From Planctomycetota bacterium (GTDB lineage Bacteria; Planctomycetota; Planctomycetia; Pirellulales; Pirellulaceae): a stretch of 59,862 bases of DNA. The translations under genes and the position numbers were made by a program. Where the stretch lies: contig CAUJKA010000325.1 of assembly GCA_963204965.1 (NCBI GenBank), positions 1-59,862 of the forward strand. Direction: 5' to 3'. Below, in pieces: positions 45,288-53,546 of the stretch (positions are counted from its first letter, which is position 1; each line of letters begins with the position of its first letter). Under the pieces are notes generated by a model, which had not been told where the DNA came from, searched no databases, and saw nothing but the letters and a program-made list of their open reading frames with translations.

Positions 45288-45317
45288 TTGAGTTAGGCCG
45301 ACAAAATTAGATATAAG
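45288..45317 (+). promoter_or_regulatory. Possible sigma-70-type promoter of the 45397 lipoprotein gene
   Basis: TTGAGT at 45288-45293 and TATAAG at 45312-45317 with an 18-nt spacer, 79 nt upstream of the start codon. It is the best promoter-like match I noticed in the window; untested. Confidence 0.4.
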
Positions 45318-45396
45318 CAATGGTGTACCGAGTCACGGAAGGCCCGCGTACACAACCCCGATTGCGGGTATGGTGTGTCGGTAAAGGATTACCAAG

Positions 45397-46455
45397 ATGA
45401 AATCTTGTGGCAAAACTCTCCTTCATTCTGGCCTAATTTTTTCCTTGGCTGTGATGAGCTGTTCCACCGGCTGTAAAAGCATGGGCGGTTGGAAGATGCC
45501 CAGTTGGTTTTCTCGCCAACCTGATGCAGACAAGCTAGCTGGCGGTAAAGATACAACGACGCCAACTAGCCCTGCAAATAAGTACGCGCCCAGTGCAATC
45601 GCAAGCAATGTCGTGAAGCCTAATTCACCAGCTAGCACGACACCGGGTGCAACAACGCCATCATCGATAGCTTCGAAAACACCACCGACAGGTATGCTTG
45701 GTAATTCGGCAGCTTCGTCGTATTCTTCGAACAATCCATCGGGCGGCCTCGCCGCTCAAGCCAACGGATACACCGCTGGCAACACCGCGCCGAGCTATAC
45801 GACGGGCCCATACAACACAACCGCTGGCAACACAACTACTGGCAACACAACCGCAGGTAAGACCGTTAGCGGCCCAACCAGCCCGAACATGTCGGGCACC
45901 TCTACGTCCAATCTACCAGTGACAAATCCAACAGCCACCAGTCCTTACGGTGGCACCTACGGTGGATCATATGCTGGAGTCAGCAGTACAACAGCTCCAA
46001 ATACAGCCCAGGGACAATTGCCACCCAACCTGAACACAGGCTACACGGGCGCAACCAACCCAACATCTCAACCAGCCATGCCTCAAGCCCAAAGCAACTT
46101 GGGTTACTCGGCAGTTCCCACCCCCACAGATTATCCTTCGTTAACTGGTGGAAGCGGATACGGTTCACCAAGCTACACTGCAACAGCTTCGGGCACTTCA
46201 CAAGGTTCCAGCGCACCGAATGTAGCGACGGGAGGCACGGTTCCAGCAGTCAGCGCTTATCAATCAGCTATGCCTGCAACCGCTTATGCACCTGGAACCA
46301 CAGGGCGACAAAGCAACTACAACTTCAGCCCAGGCGCATCAACAACGCCAGCGACGTCCAATCCTGGATCGTACAACGCGCAACCAACAGCTCAGCCAAA
46401 CAATCGTTACTTGCCACCGAACACAGCGTCGGGTGACACAACACTAATGCGGTAA
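45397..46455 (+). CDS. Low-complexity Thr/Ser/Gly/Asn/Pro-rich lipoprotein
   Basis: 352 residues. A lipoprotein-type signal (LIFSLAVMSC, acceptor Cys22; Cys26 also possible) is followed by a short ordered part (SMGGWKMPSWFSRQPDADKL). The remaining ~300 residues are dominated by Thr, Ser, Gly, Asn, Pro, Ala and Tyr, with irregular repeats such as NTTAGNTTTGNTTAGKT. Almost no hydrophobic core is possible, so most of it is probably a disordered, perhaps O-glycosylated surface stalk. The codon pattern is consistent with real coding. Function unknown. It is convergent with the pyrK-like gene. Confidence 0.78.
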   Translation: MKSCGKTLLHSGLIFSLAVMSCSTGCKSMGGWKMPSWFSRQPDADKLAGGKDTTTPTSPANKYAPSAIASNVVKPNSPASTTPGATTPSSIASKTPPTGMLGNSAASSYSSNNPSGGLAAQANGYTAGNTAPSYTTGPYNTTAGNTTTGNTTAGKTVSGPTSPNMSGTSTSNLPVTNPTATSPYGGTYGGSYAGVSSTTAPNTAQGQLPPNLNTGYTGATNPTSQPAMPQAQSNLGYSAVPTPTDYPSLTGGSGYGSPSYTATASGTSQGSSAPNVATGGTVPAVSAYQSAMPATAYAPGTTGRQSNYNFSPGASTTPATSNPGSYNAQPTAQPNNRYLPPNTASGDTTLMR

Positions 46456-46478
46456 CTACATCTAGAAACAAGCTATCA

Positions 46479-46527
46479 GCTAATTGCTAATTGCTAATTG
46501 CTAATTGCTAACAGCTAACAGCTAACT
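46479..46527. repeat. Seven tandem heptamers between convergent genes
   Basis: Seven consecutive 7-mers: four GCTAATT, two GCTAACA and one GCTAACT, filling the gap up to 3 bp before the pyrK-like stop codon. The unit differs from the TTACACC heptamer, but length and position next to a gene end are similar. Confidence 0.9.
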
Positions 46528-46530
46528 CCC

Positions 46531-47373
46531 TTAGTGCCACACCACCTCGCTGGACTCAAAGACAGGGCCTTCAACGCAAGTCCGTTTGTAATCCCAGTCA
46601 CTCTCGCAGCCAACTTTGGCGACGCAGGTAAAGCAGATTCCGATGCCACAAGCCATCGGAGTTTCTAAAGATACCTGGCAACGAACACCGAATGTCTTGG
46701 CGATCTTTGCGACCGCCTCCATCATCGGCTCGGGACCACAAGTGACGACTCGCACTTGGCTCAAGTCCGTTTGCGACTTCAGCAGTTGCTCTAGAACAGC
46801 CGTAACTCGCTGAGGCGGACCAATCGATCCATCTTCAGTCGCGATGTGCACCGTGGCTCCGGACTTTTCAAAACTGTCGATACCAGCCAAATACTCTTTG
46901 GTTCGAGCTCCATAACATAGGCTGACTCGTTTAGCGTAGCCAGTTTGTCGCGTCCCAAAGCTCTGTTTGCCGCAAGCCTCTTTCGTCAGCGAGAGAAAAG
47001 GCGTTTGGCCAATGCCACCCGCAACCATAATTAAGTGCTCGGTTTGGCGATCGTCGAAGCTATTGCCCAATGGTCCACACAAACCAACGCTGTCGCCATT
47101 GCCAAGTTGCGAAACGCTTCGAGTCAGTTTGCCTTTGACCAAGTAGGCCACTTCTAGCCAGCCTGACTGCGGGTCGCAGTCGTAAAGTGCAAACGCGCGA
47201 CCGATCAGCGGATCGGTACTTCGCAAGTCTCGCAACATAAAGAACTGGCCGGGCACCGCCGCGCACATGGAACTGGGCGCAGCAACTCGCAAGCACATGG
47301 TGTCTTTGGCGATTGCGTAGTTATCGATTACAGCCAGCTTGGCGAAAACTGCATCGTCGGCGTAGTGTGGCAT
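46531..47373 (-). CDS. pyrK: Dihydroorotate dehydrogenase electron transfer subunit-like flavoprotein
   Basis: 280 residues. A ferredoxin-reductase-like FAD domain (PGQFFMLRDL, GRAFALYD), an NAD domain (MVAGGIGQTPFLSL) and a C-terminal [2Fe-2S] cluster segment, CGIGICFTCVAKV with a later RTCVEGPVF. This order is that of PyrK, which passes electrons from NADH-linked flavin to class 1B dihydroorotate dehydrogenase. pyrD is not adjacent, so a related reductase role is possible. The ATG is at 47373. Possibly follows the pseudouridine synthase gene 292 bp upstream. Confidence 0.87.
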   Translation of the reverse strand: MPHYADDAVFAKLAVIDNYAIAKDTMCLRVAAPSSMCAAVPGQFFMLRDLRSTDPLIGRAFALYDCDPQSGWLEVAYLVKGKLTRSVSQLGNGDSVGLCGPLGNSFDDRQTEHLIMVAGGIGQTPFLSLTKEACGKQSFGTRQTGYAKRVSLCYGARTKEYLAGIDSFEKSGATVHIATEDGSIGPPQRVTAVLEQLLKSQTDLSQVRVVTCGPEPMMEAVAKIAKTFGVRCQVSLETPMACGIGICFTCVAKVGCESDWDYKRTCVEGPVFESSEVVWH

Positions 47374-47621
47374 GAAGGAATCCTAGCGAGGCTGATCACG
47401 TCGAATACTGCGCCATTGTCTATGTTTGATAGAAAAGTGGAAGTGGCGAGCTTTGCAGACGATTGAACTCGTTTGCTCTCGCCACGATCCACTTTGCGCT
47501 TGGTCAGCTTGCAGATGACCAGACTAGCCGAAATGCCGTTAGGCTTCGGTTTCTTTGCACTTGTGAAAACGCGACGATAGTTTGAGAACTCTCGTCTAAT
47601 CACGCCAGACAGCAAAGAAAA

Positions 47622-47643
47622 CCGGACGCTAACGCGGTTCCGG
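47622..47643 (-). terminator. Short GC-rich inverted repeat after the pseudouridine synthase gene
   Basis: CCGGACGCTAACGCGGTTCC plus GG: the outer bases CCGGAAC/GTCCGG and GCG/CGC pair partly. It lies 22-44 nt past the stop codon, with TTTTCTTT following on the minus strand, so it may terminate that transcript. The hairpin is imperfect. Confidence 0.35.
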
Positions 47644-47665
47644 CTAGTTTCGAACGGATGCACAA

Positions 47666-50032
47666 TTAGCCGCGACCTGGCTTGTTTCGTCCAGGACCAC
47701 CGCCATCGCGACCTCCAAAACGTCCGCCAGGCCGACCACCACCGGGTCGTCCTCCAGGTCTGCCTCCTCCTCCTGGTCGTCCGCCAGGCCGACTTCCACC
47801 GGGGCGTCCACCACTCGGACGACCGCCGCCGAAGCGACTGCCACTGGAGCGATCGCCACCAAAGTCTCGACTTCCGCGTTCGCCACCGTTATCTCCGCCG
47901 CCCATGCTGTCTCCGTCGCGACCTCCGTCACGATCTCCCTCACGTTGGTCGAACGACGAACCGCCACTTCTTCCGAAGGGTCGTCTACCTGGACCTCGTG
48001 GGCCTCCTTCGGACGATCCGCGCGGTGGGAACTTCCTCTTGAAGCCGCCACGGCCTGCATCTCCTCGACCCGCATCTCCACGGCCTGGTCCACCGCGTCC
48101 TGGTCCGCCTCGACCTGGACCGCGACTTGGACCTGCACCTGATTCATCACGGAAGCCTTCAGCCTCCTCACGTTCGGCATCTTGAAAAATGCCTTGCCCC
48201 ATCGGAGGCCGACGAGCTGGAAAGCGACCTGAGTCGCGCGAGCCACCACCTGGCTTACCGAAGCGACCGCCGGGTCGGCCAGAGCGCTGACCATATTGCC
48301 CGCCGCGTTCGCCCCCGGTACGTCCGCCCGATCGATCACCAAAAGATCGATCACTGCCGGATCGTTCACGTTCTCCAGATCGTTGTTCAAATCCCTCCGA
48401 GCGCTCGAACGGCTGGGAACCACCGCTTCGGTCGCTCATGCGATCATCTCCGCGTCCACCACTGCGCTGGTCATCGCGACCACCGCGAAAGCTTGGTCGG
48501 CTCGATCGATCGCCTGGTCTTCCCGAGCGTTCGCCGAATTGTCCGCCGCGCGAACCTGGTCGGCCACCGCGATCACCACCGCGATCACCGGGACGTCCAT
48601 CACGGTCAAACGGTCTACTGGAGCGTTCGCCTGTTCCACCTGTACGCTCACCTGAGCGACTTGAATGCATCGCTGGCCGACCACCGCGTTCGCCGCCTTG
48701 ATATCCGCCGCGATCTCCGCGATCACCACCTTGGTAACCACCGCGCTGACCACGATCTCCTCCACGATCGCCACCGCGCTCACGACTACCTCCACGTGGA
48801 CCTGAAGGTCGACCCGATCGTGGTCGACCACCTTCGGATCGCTCGCGAGGCTTACCGGCTCGCTTGCCAAAGGAACGATCGCTCAAGCTACCCGGTTGTT
48901 GCTCACCTTCGTCAGCGCTTCCCTCTGGGCTGGCTTCTTCGTCATAGTCCAGCACCGCACCAGCGCTCAACGATTCGAAGTCAGTGACGAAATCGTCATC
49001 GAACTCTTCGTCGCCCGCACCAAATTCGATAGCATCATCGGACAAAGATAGCTGCGATTCGTCGTAGACATAATCGCCTTCCAAGCCCGTACCGAAGTCA
49101 TCAAAATCATCTGCCTCAATCGGTGTTACAATCTTGGTTGGAACGATCGCTGCTTCTTTTTCATGCTCTGGCTTGTCGGCGCGTTCTACGTGGTCAACAT
49201 TACCAGCATGCTCGCCTTGGCCAGCCTTCTCGGCTTTGTCAGGGCTCTTCGCGGCAGCAGCTACCTTTGGAACGGTGGACGCGTAAAGTGCTTTGACTTC
49301 TGCCGAGGTTAATTCGCGAGCCGCACCCACTGGCAATTCGGCCAGTCGCAACGACCCAATCGCCAGTCGTCGCAACAACACGACCTTGTGACCCGCTCGA
49401 GCCAAGATTCTTCGAATCTCACGGTTCTTGCCTTCGGACAGGAGTATTTCCAACTCAGTACAAGTTTTGCGAGTCTTACGAATACGAGCTCCATCAATTC
49501 TTGCCACGCCTTCTGCCAAGTAGACGCCCTTGCGAAGCTTAGCAAGCTCTTCCATCGTCAGCACACCAGCAACGACGACAAAGTATGTCTTCTGAACGCG
49601 AAATCTTGGGTGAGCCAATCGTTGTGCGAGATCGCCATCGTTGGTCAACAGCATGAGCCCTTCGCTATAACGGTCCAACCGGCCAACCGAAAATACGCGA
49701 TGCTTGTCTGGCACAAAGTCGATGACGCGCGGTCGACCGCTGGGATCATCGCTTGTCGATAGTACACCTTTGGGCTTGTTCAGCGCGTAGTAAACTAGCT
49801 TGGGCCTTCTAAGCAACTGACCATCCACCTCAATCTTGGCCTCTTGAGGATTGACTCGCGTCGCCAAGTTGGTGACGGTTTGACCATCGACTTCGACTCG
49901 GCCTTGAACGATTAGATCTTCGACATCACGTCGACTACCCAGACCTGCTGCAGCCAACACCTTATTGATGCGTTGTTGACTGGGATCAAGATTGGTTCGT
50001 GTGGAAGATCTTTTTGATTTGCGACGATACAT
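47666..50032 (-). CDS. RluB/RsuA-type pseudouridine synthase with long acidic and RGG-rich tail
   Basis: 788 residues, of which only about the first 250 are the enzyme. An S4 RNA-binding domain (INKVLAAAGLGSRRDVEDLI) is followed by the catalytic domain with VGRLDRYSEGLMLLTNDG (catalytic Asp120) and SEGKNREIRRILAR. Such enzymes isomerise uridines in rRNA; RluB/E/F subtype not resolved. Residues ~255-385 form an acidic linker. Residues ~390-788 are almost entirely Gly, Arg, Asp, Ser and Pro in repeats such as RGGDRGGDRGQRGG and GRPGGGGRPGGRPGG. These resemble eukaryotic RGG domains and the tails of some planctomycete RNA-binding proteins. The repeats suggest slippage-driven growth. The frame stays open, so the tail is probably translated. 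Confidence 0.9.
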   Translation of the reverse strand: MYRRKSKRSSTRTNLDPSQQRINKVLAAAGLGSRRDVEDLIVQGRVEVDGQTVTNLATRVNPQEAKIEVDGQLLRRPKLVYYALNKPKGVLSTSDDPSGRPRVIDFVPDKHRVFSVGRLDRYSEGLMLLTNDGDLAQRLAHPRFRVQKTYFVVVAGVLTMEELAKLRKGVYLAEGVARIDGARIRKTRKTCTELEILLSEGKNREIRRILARAGHKVVLLRRLAIGSLRLAELPVGAARELTSAEVKALYASTVPKVAAAAKSPDKAEKAGQGEHAGNVDHVERADKPEHEKEAAIVPTKIVTPIEADDFDDFGTGLEGDYVYDESQLSLSDDAIEFGAGDEEFDDDFVTDFESLSAGAVLDYDEEASPEGSADEGEQQPGSLSDRSFGKRAGKPRERSEGGRPRSGRPSGPRGGSRERGGDRGGDRGQRGGYQGGDRGDRGGYQGGERGGRPAMHSSRSGERTGGTGERSSRPFDRDGRPGDRGGDRGGRPGSRGGQFGERSGRPGDRSSRPSFRGGRDDQRSGGRGDDRMSDRSGGSQPFERSEGFEQRSGERERSGSDRSFGDRSGGRTGGERGGQYGQRSGRPGGRFGKPGGGSRDSGRFPARRPPMGQGIFQDAEREEAEGFRDESGAGPSRGPGRGGPGRGGPGRGDAGRGDAGRGGFKRKFPPRGSSEGGPRGPGRRPFGRSGGSSFDQREGDRDGGRDGDSMGGGDNGGERGSRDFGGDRSSGSRFGGGRPSGGRPGGSRPGGRPGGGGRPGGRPGGGRPGGRFGGRDGGGPGRNKPGRG

Positions 50033-50470
50033 TTTGGAACCCTGTGGCGCATTCGTTCGTTGTTGGCTGTCACATTGATTTGAATTTTCCGCCTACTTTG
50101 TTGCTCAAGAGGCAAACGAAGTAGTTCAGAAAACGACTGTGACTGGTAAGCCTTAATTCCCAAACTGCGCGATAAAGAAAGCGATTGTGAACTTCGAATA
50201 CCAAGCAATCAATCGCAATGAGCGCTAGAGTTGCCGCCAACAAATTGGATGTTGGTGACAATCAAAGTGCCTTCAGGCATAAACGCCGCTCGTGTAGGCA
50301 ACAATGGCCTAAATCTTCGGAGCGGTCAACTTTTGCTGAGCGTCATCACGACGAGTCGCATATGGCTGGATCAGTTCCAGCAGGTATTCGAAGCGATTAA
50401 TAGTAGTTGCTCAGACTGGTTTGTCCAGACCAATCCAACAACCCCAAACGTAGTAAAGATTTCTTGGGTT

Positions 50471-50562
50471 TTAGGCACGAAGTGCCGACATACCCTTTGC
50501 CGGGGCTGACAAGCCCCGGTTTTGAGGCCTTTGAGTATTGAGCCCCGAAGGTGGCGATACAT
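50471..50562 (+). repeat. Variant bipartite REP-like element
   Basis: Module 1 analogue GGCACGAAGTGCCGACAT (hairpin GGCAC/GTGCC), then CCTTTG and module 2 analogue CCGGGGCTGACAAGCCCCGG (8-bp stem), then AGCCCCGAAGGTGGCGATAC. The layout hairpin-ACAT-CTTTG-hairpin is the same as in the common REP family, but the stems are different. Confidence 0.7.
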
Positions 50563-50677
50563 CAGCAAGTCAATCGTTTCTGACTGCGGCTTTTTGATGT
50601 TGCACGTTAGGGCTCTTTCGCAACCCGAAGCGTTAGTTTTGAAGTTGCGATTTCGCATTCAAAATGCTTCGTTCCTC

Positions 50678-50785
50678 GGATTTTCGTGCTCGCACTCGTG
50701 CTCAGTTCGAAGACGGTGCTCGTGCTCGAATCGATCTTTCGAGTACGATTACGAGCACCATTTCATTGAGCACGAGCACGATTTT
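50678..50785 (-). repeat. GAGCAC-rich intergenic repeat, full copy 3
   Basis: Inverted copy of 14303-14408 and 36970-37070, from GGATTTTCGTGCTCG to GAGCACGAGCACGATTTTTT. Divergence between copies is low, so the family has moved or been corrected recently. Confidence 0.85.
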
Positions 50786-51026
50786 TTGACAATGTCTTCG
50801 AAATGCACAACATCAAAAAGCGCTAACGAAGGACTGGCTTTTTGCAAGGTTTCGGGCCACGCCCCTTAGACGTCCCTCGCTAACGCATCGGGTTGTGACT
50901 CAACAGCTGCAAGTTGTGGAGCGATCTGCCTGCGAGTAAACTGATTCGTTCAAGATGTGGATCGATGTTCAGCCCGCAGGCCATTGGCCTGATTCATTAA
51001 CGAACTCTTACGAATCTCACTGAGCA

Positions 51027-52376
51027 ATGCTTCGTTCACTCTACTGCTTGTTGTTTGTATCACTTTTGGCGATTTGTGGCTGCAAAGATAAAGCTTCGAC
51101 ATCAGATGCTCCGACGCCGCAAGTTGCCGGTCAAGTTCCCGGTCAGGGCAACACTGACTCCACGGCTGGCGAATCAGCATCAGCAAAAGTCGACAAGCTT
51201 GATTTGACCGTGGGAACGGGTGAACTAAGCCTTCCCGACTACGAAATGAACGGCAGGAAAATTCTCACTTCGGTGCTTTCTACCGAACAATTGGACGAAG
51301 GCTGGGTGCGACTGTTCGACGGCCATACGCTTGCTGGTTGGATCATCACGGGTAAAGCGGATTGGCAATGCAAAGATGGAGTCATTCGTGTCACTCGCGG
51401 TGAACCAAGCTTTCTAGCGACGAACTTTGATCTCGCCGATTACGAACTTAAAGTAGACTTCCGTTGTGGCCCTCAGACCAATAGTGGTGTCTTCCTGCGT
51501 GCAACACCCGAACCTGGTGATGTGGGACTAGACTGCCTGGAACTCAACATCGCTCCACCTGAAAACCCATTCCCAACTGGAAGCTTTGTCAAACGTCAGA
51601 AGGTTGAACCATCGACGCTTGGCGAGTTCGTTCCAACCGCTTGGCACACCTTCCACGTGCGACTGGAAGGCGAATCGGTCAAGGTAAGCTTAGATGGAAA
51701 ACCGATCTTGGAAATGGCCGATGAAACCTCTTCGCGACGAGGTTGCATCAGCTTGCAACACAATCAAGGTGTTGTCGAATTTCGCAACGTGCTGCTTCGC
51801 CCCATCGCCTCGCGCAAATTGAAGCTGGGCGAGAACTGGGAAGAAGACTGGGTCAAAGGCGAGAAGGAAGCTGGCAGTCTTAAGATCGATGCCTCGGCCT
51901 CGGGATTGCACATACAAGGCGGTCTTGGCAAAGTCCAATCCAAGGAGAGCTTTGGCGATTTTTGGTTGCAGGCCAAGTACTCGCTGGCCAAGCCAGAAGT
52001 CAATTCGGGCATCTTCTTCCGCTGCATCGAAGACAGCATGTTGGATGGATATGAATGCCAAGTGAATCATGCGATCAACAATAACGATCCTCTTTCACCC
52101 AAGGATGCAGGTGCTGGAGCTATCTTTCGTCGCAAACCAGCTCGGATCGTTGTAGGTGACGGAACCAAGCCGACTCATATCTCGCTTCTTGCCAGTGGCA
52201 AGCAGATGGTCACCTGGGTCAACGGAATCATGACCACCGACTTCACCGACGATCGCCCTGCAGATCTCAATCCTCGCAAGGGAACCCGAGTAGAAGCTGG
52301 TCCAATTGCATTGCAAGGTCACGACCCCACTACCGATGCAACGTTCCACGAGATCAAGATCTCGACGCTGCGCTAG
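51027..52376 (+). CDS. Lipoprotein with two DUF1080 (3-keto-disaccharide hydrolase) domains
   Basis: 449 residues. A lipoprotein signal (LLFVSLLAICGC, acceptor Cys19) and a Ser/Thr/Gln-rich linker precede two consecutive DUF1080 jelly-roll domains. Domain one spans about 90-258: WVRLFDGHTLAGWIITG, DYELKVDFRCGPQTNSGVFL, WHTFHVRLEGESVKVSLDGK. Domain two spans about 262-449: FGDFWLQAKYSLAKPEVNSG, IFFRCIEDSMLDGYECQVNH, TFHEIKIS. Proteins of this group, very abundant in planctomycetes, act on oxidised sugars outside the cytoplasm or bind carbohydrate. Duplicated domains in one lipoprotein may be specialised for binding. Monocistronic. Confidence 0.9.
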   Translation: MLRSLYCLLFVSLLAICGCKDKASTSDAPTPQVAGQVPGQGNTDSTAGESASAKVDKLDLTVGTGELSLPDYEMNGRKILTSVLSTEQLDEGWVRLFDGHTLAGWIITGKADWQCKDGVIRVTRGEPSFLATNFDLADYELKVDFRCGPQTNSGVFLRATPEPGDVGLDCLELNIAPPENPFPTGSFVKRQKVEPSTLGEFVPTAWHTFHVRLEGESVKVSLDGKPILEMADETSSRRGCISLQHNQGVVEFRNVLLRPIASRKLKLGENWEEDWVKGEKEAGSLKIDASASGLHIQGGLGKVQSKESFGDFWLQAKYSLAKPEVNSGIFFRCIEDSMLDGYECQVNHAINNNDPLSPKDAGAGAIFRRKPARIVVGDGTKPTHISLLASGKQMVTWVNGIMTTDFTDDRPADLNPRKGTRVEAGPIALQGHDPTTDATFHEIKISTLR

Positions 52377-52758
52377 CAGCAGGCAGAGTTCATCAAACGT
52401 GCTCTCCCAGGCAATCGCGCTGCAAAGCTGATTGACCGGGAGAAGAGAGAAATGCAGCGGACGGCACATGGAATGAGTCGCGTGGCGAGTAGTGCGAGCC
52501 ATTAGCGGTGAGGGCGAAAAGTGGCTGAACGAAGAGAATCACTCGTGCTCTGCCGCTCGACTTTTCCACCAGATAGATCTCTTTACAGCGAGATTGTCCG
52601 GGAGAGCACGTTGATCGAACTCTCCCGCGCGCCGACCTCACCGTCAGCGCACAACTATTTCGCGGGAGAGTCGCGTGGCGAGTGGTGCGAGCCATAAGCG
52701 GTGAGGGCGAAAAGTGGCGGACCGAAGTCGATTATTTTGAACTAACCTCATAACTTCG
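52377..52758. other. Repeat-rich spacer left of the DUF559 gene
   Basis: Without a gene. The motif GTCGCGTGGCGAGT with GCGGTGAGGGCGAAAAGTGG occurs twice, at 52474-52524 and 52670-52716. A TTTACAGCGAGATTGTCCGG motif lies at 52583, and a reverse version (CTCCCAGGCAATCGCGCTGC) at 52404. All recur in inverted form to the right of the gene (53272-53462). Confidence 0.7.
52618..52727 (+). repeat. Inverted repeat arm, left of the DUF559 gene
   Basis: AACTCTCCCGCGCGC, a diverged core, CGCGGGAGAGTCGCGTGGCG and GCGGTGAGGGCGAAA end at GGACCGAAG. The reverse complement of 53350-53462 shows the same sections in the same order, so the two arms point toward the gene between them. Confidence 0.75.
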
Positions 52759-53199
52759 CTAATCTGAGCGACTTTTGTCCGGGTTTTTTCGCGCTTTCAC
52801 GTTGCGGGACTTTAGCATTCCTGACGCGATGTTTGACTTGCAAGAGTAGTTCAGTTCGATAGCTAAGAACCTCGAAATTGCAGTGACGACAGCTTCCGAG
52901 TTTTGCTCCACATCGTCGCTGGCAAATCGAAGTACACGCCATCCATGCGACTCAAGAAACTTCTGGCGTTTCAAATCGGCTGGTACTATTTGATCGTGAT
53001 AGCCGCCGTCTATTTCAATGATCAACATCTCAGAGACGCAAGCGAAATCGACCACAAAGGGATCAATCAAATGTTGTCGACGAAACTTACGCGAACAAAG
53101 TTGATGTCCACGAAGTAGCCTCCACATGATCTGCTCTGACTTGGTGGAGTTCCTTCGATTCTCGCGCGCATGTTGATTCAGAAGGTTGTCGTGGGACAT
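52759..53199 (-). CDS. DUF559-domain endonuclease-like protein
   Basis: 146 residues. The fold is the very-short-patch-repair/restriction-endonuclease-like type: NRRNSTKSEQIMWRLLRGHQ, CSRKFRRQHLIDPFVVDFAC (catalytic Asp), LIIEIDGGYHD (Glu-x-Asp) and FLESHGWRVLRFASDDVEQN are all characteristic of DUF559. Function of this family is not established; nicking or repair is assumed from the fold. The C-terminal ~35 residues are basic and unrelated to the domain. The gene is alone between two arms of an inverted repeat (52618-52727, 53350-53462). The start is likely ATG at 53199. Confidence 0.88.
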   Translation of the reverse strand: MSHDNLLNQHARENRRNSTKSEQIMWRLLRGHQLCSRKFRRQHLIDPFVVDFACVSEMLIIEIDGGYHDQIVPADLKRQKFLESHGWRVLRFASDDVEQNSEAVVTAISRFLAIELNYSCKSNIASGMLKSRNVKARKNPDKSRSD

Positions 53200-53349
53200 G
53201 GCATTTCTCGCATAAACTGAATAAATGTCATATTGATAATATCAAAGTTTTTTCGTACTTGCAAAGTTCTCGAGGTAGCCTCCCAGACAATCTCGCTGCA
53301 AATACATCCATTTGGTTGAAATGTTGTTCGATCGATCATGAGTGATCCG

Positions 53350-53462
53350 CTTCGGTCCGCTACATTTCGCCCTCACCGCTTTTGGCTCGCACTACTCGCC
53401 ACGCGACTCTCCCGCGAATTAGTTAAATCGCTTAACGGTCGGCTACTGCGCGCGGGAGAGTT
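53350..53462 (-). repeat. Inverted repeat arm, right of the DUF559 gene
   Basis: Counterpart of 52618-52727. Conserved parts are CTTCGGTCCGCTACATTTCG, CGCCCTCACCGC, ACTCGCCACGCGACTCTCCC and CGCGCGGGAGAGTT. The 347-bp spacer 53200-53546 holds nothing else but a reverse CTCCCAGACAATCTCGCTGC motif at 53282-53301. Confidence 0.75.
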
Positions 53463-53546
53463 CATTCAACTTACCTTCAAAGGCAAGCGAGCTACTAAAG
53501 AAGTTTGCCTGTTTCCTGGAAGGGTCGCAAGCGAGCCCAAGCGACT

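Larger units (their letters stand above)
50033..51026. other. ~1-kb divergent intergenic region with several repeats
   Basis: It separates the pseudouridine synthase and the DUF1080 lipoprotein genes. It holds a variant bipartite repeat (50471-50562), a full GAGCAC element (50678-50785) and GCGTTAGTTTTGAAGTTGCG and CCCTCGCTAACGCATCGGG motifs (50630-50655, 50874-50892). An open frame at 50231-50509 has an unlikely composition and no recognised domain. The promoters for both flanking genes must lie here but are not obvious. Confidence 0.6.

Noticed and set aside
47328..47663. 111-codon frame between the pseudouridine synthase and pyrK-like genes
   Set aside because: It overlaps the pyrK-like start, shows no domain, and contains a CCGGAACCGCGTTAGCGTCC repeat.
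48127..48987. 286-codon His/Arg-rich open frame antisense to the RGG tail
   Set aside because: It is the mirror of the Gly/Arg repeats; its composition follows from the repeat and not from selection. I considered that it might be real and the RGG frame the shadow, but the RGG frame continues the enzyme without a break.
50231..50509. 92-codon frame in the 1-kb spacer, possible gene remnant
   Set aside because: Its composition is not clearly protein-like, it has no recognised domain and ends in the variant REP; I cannot support a gene or a pseudogene.
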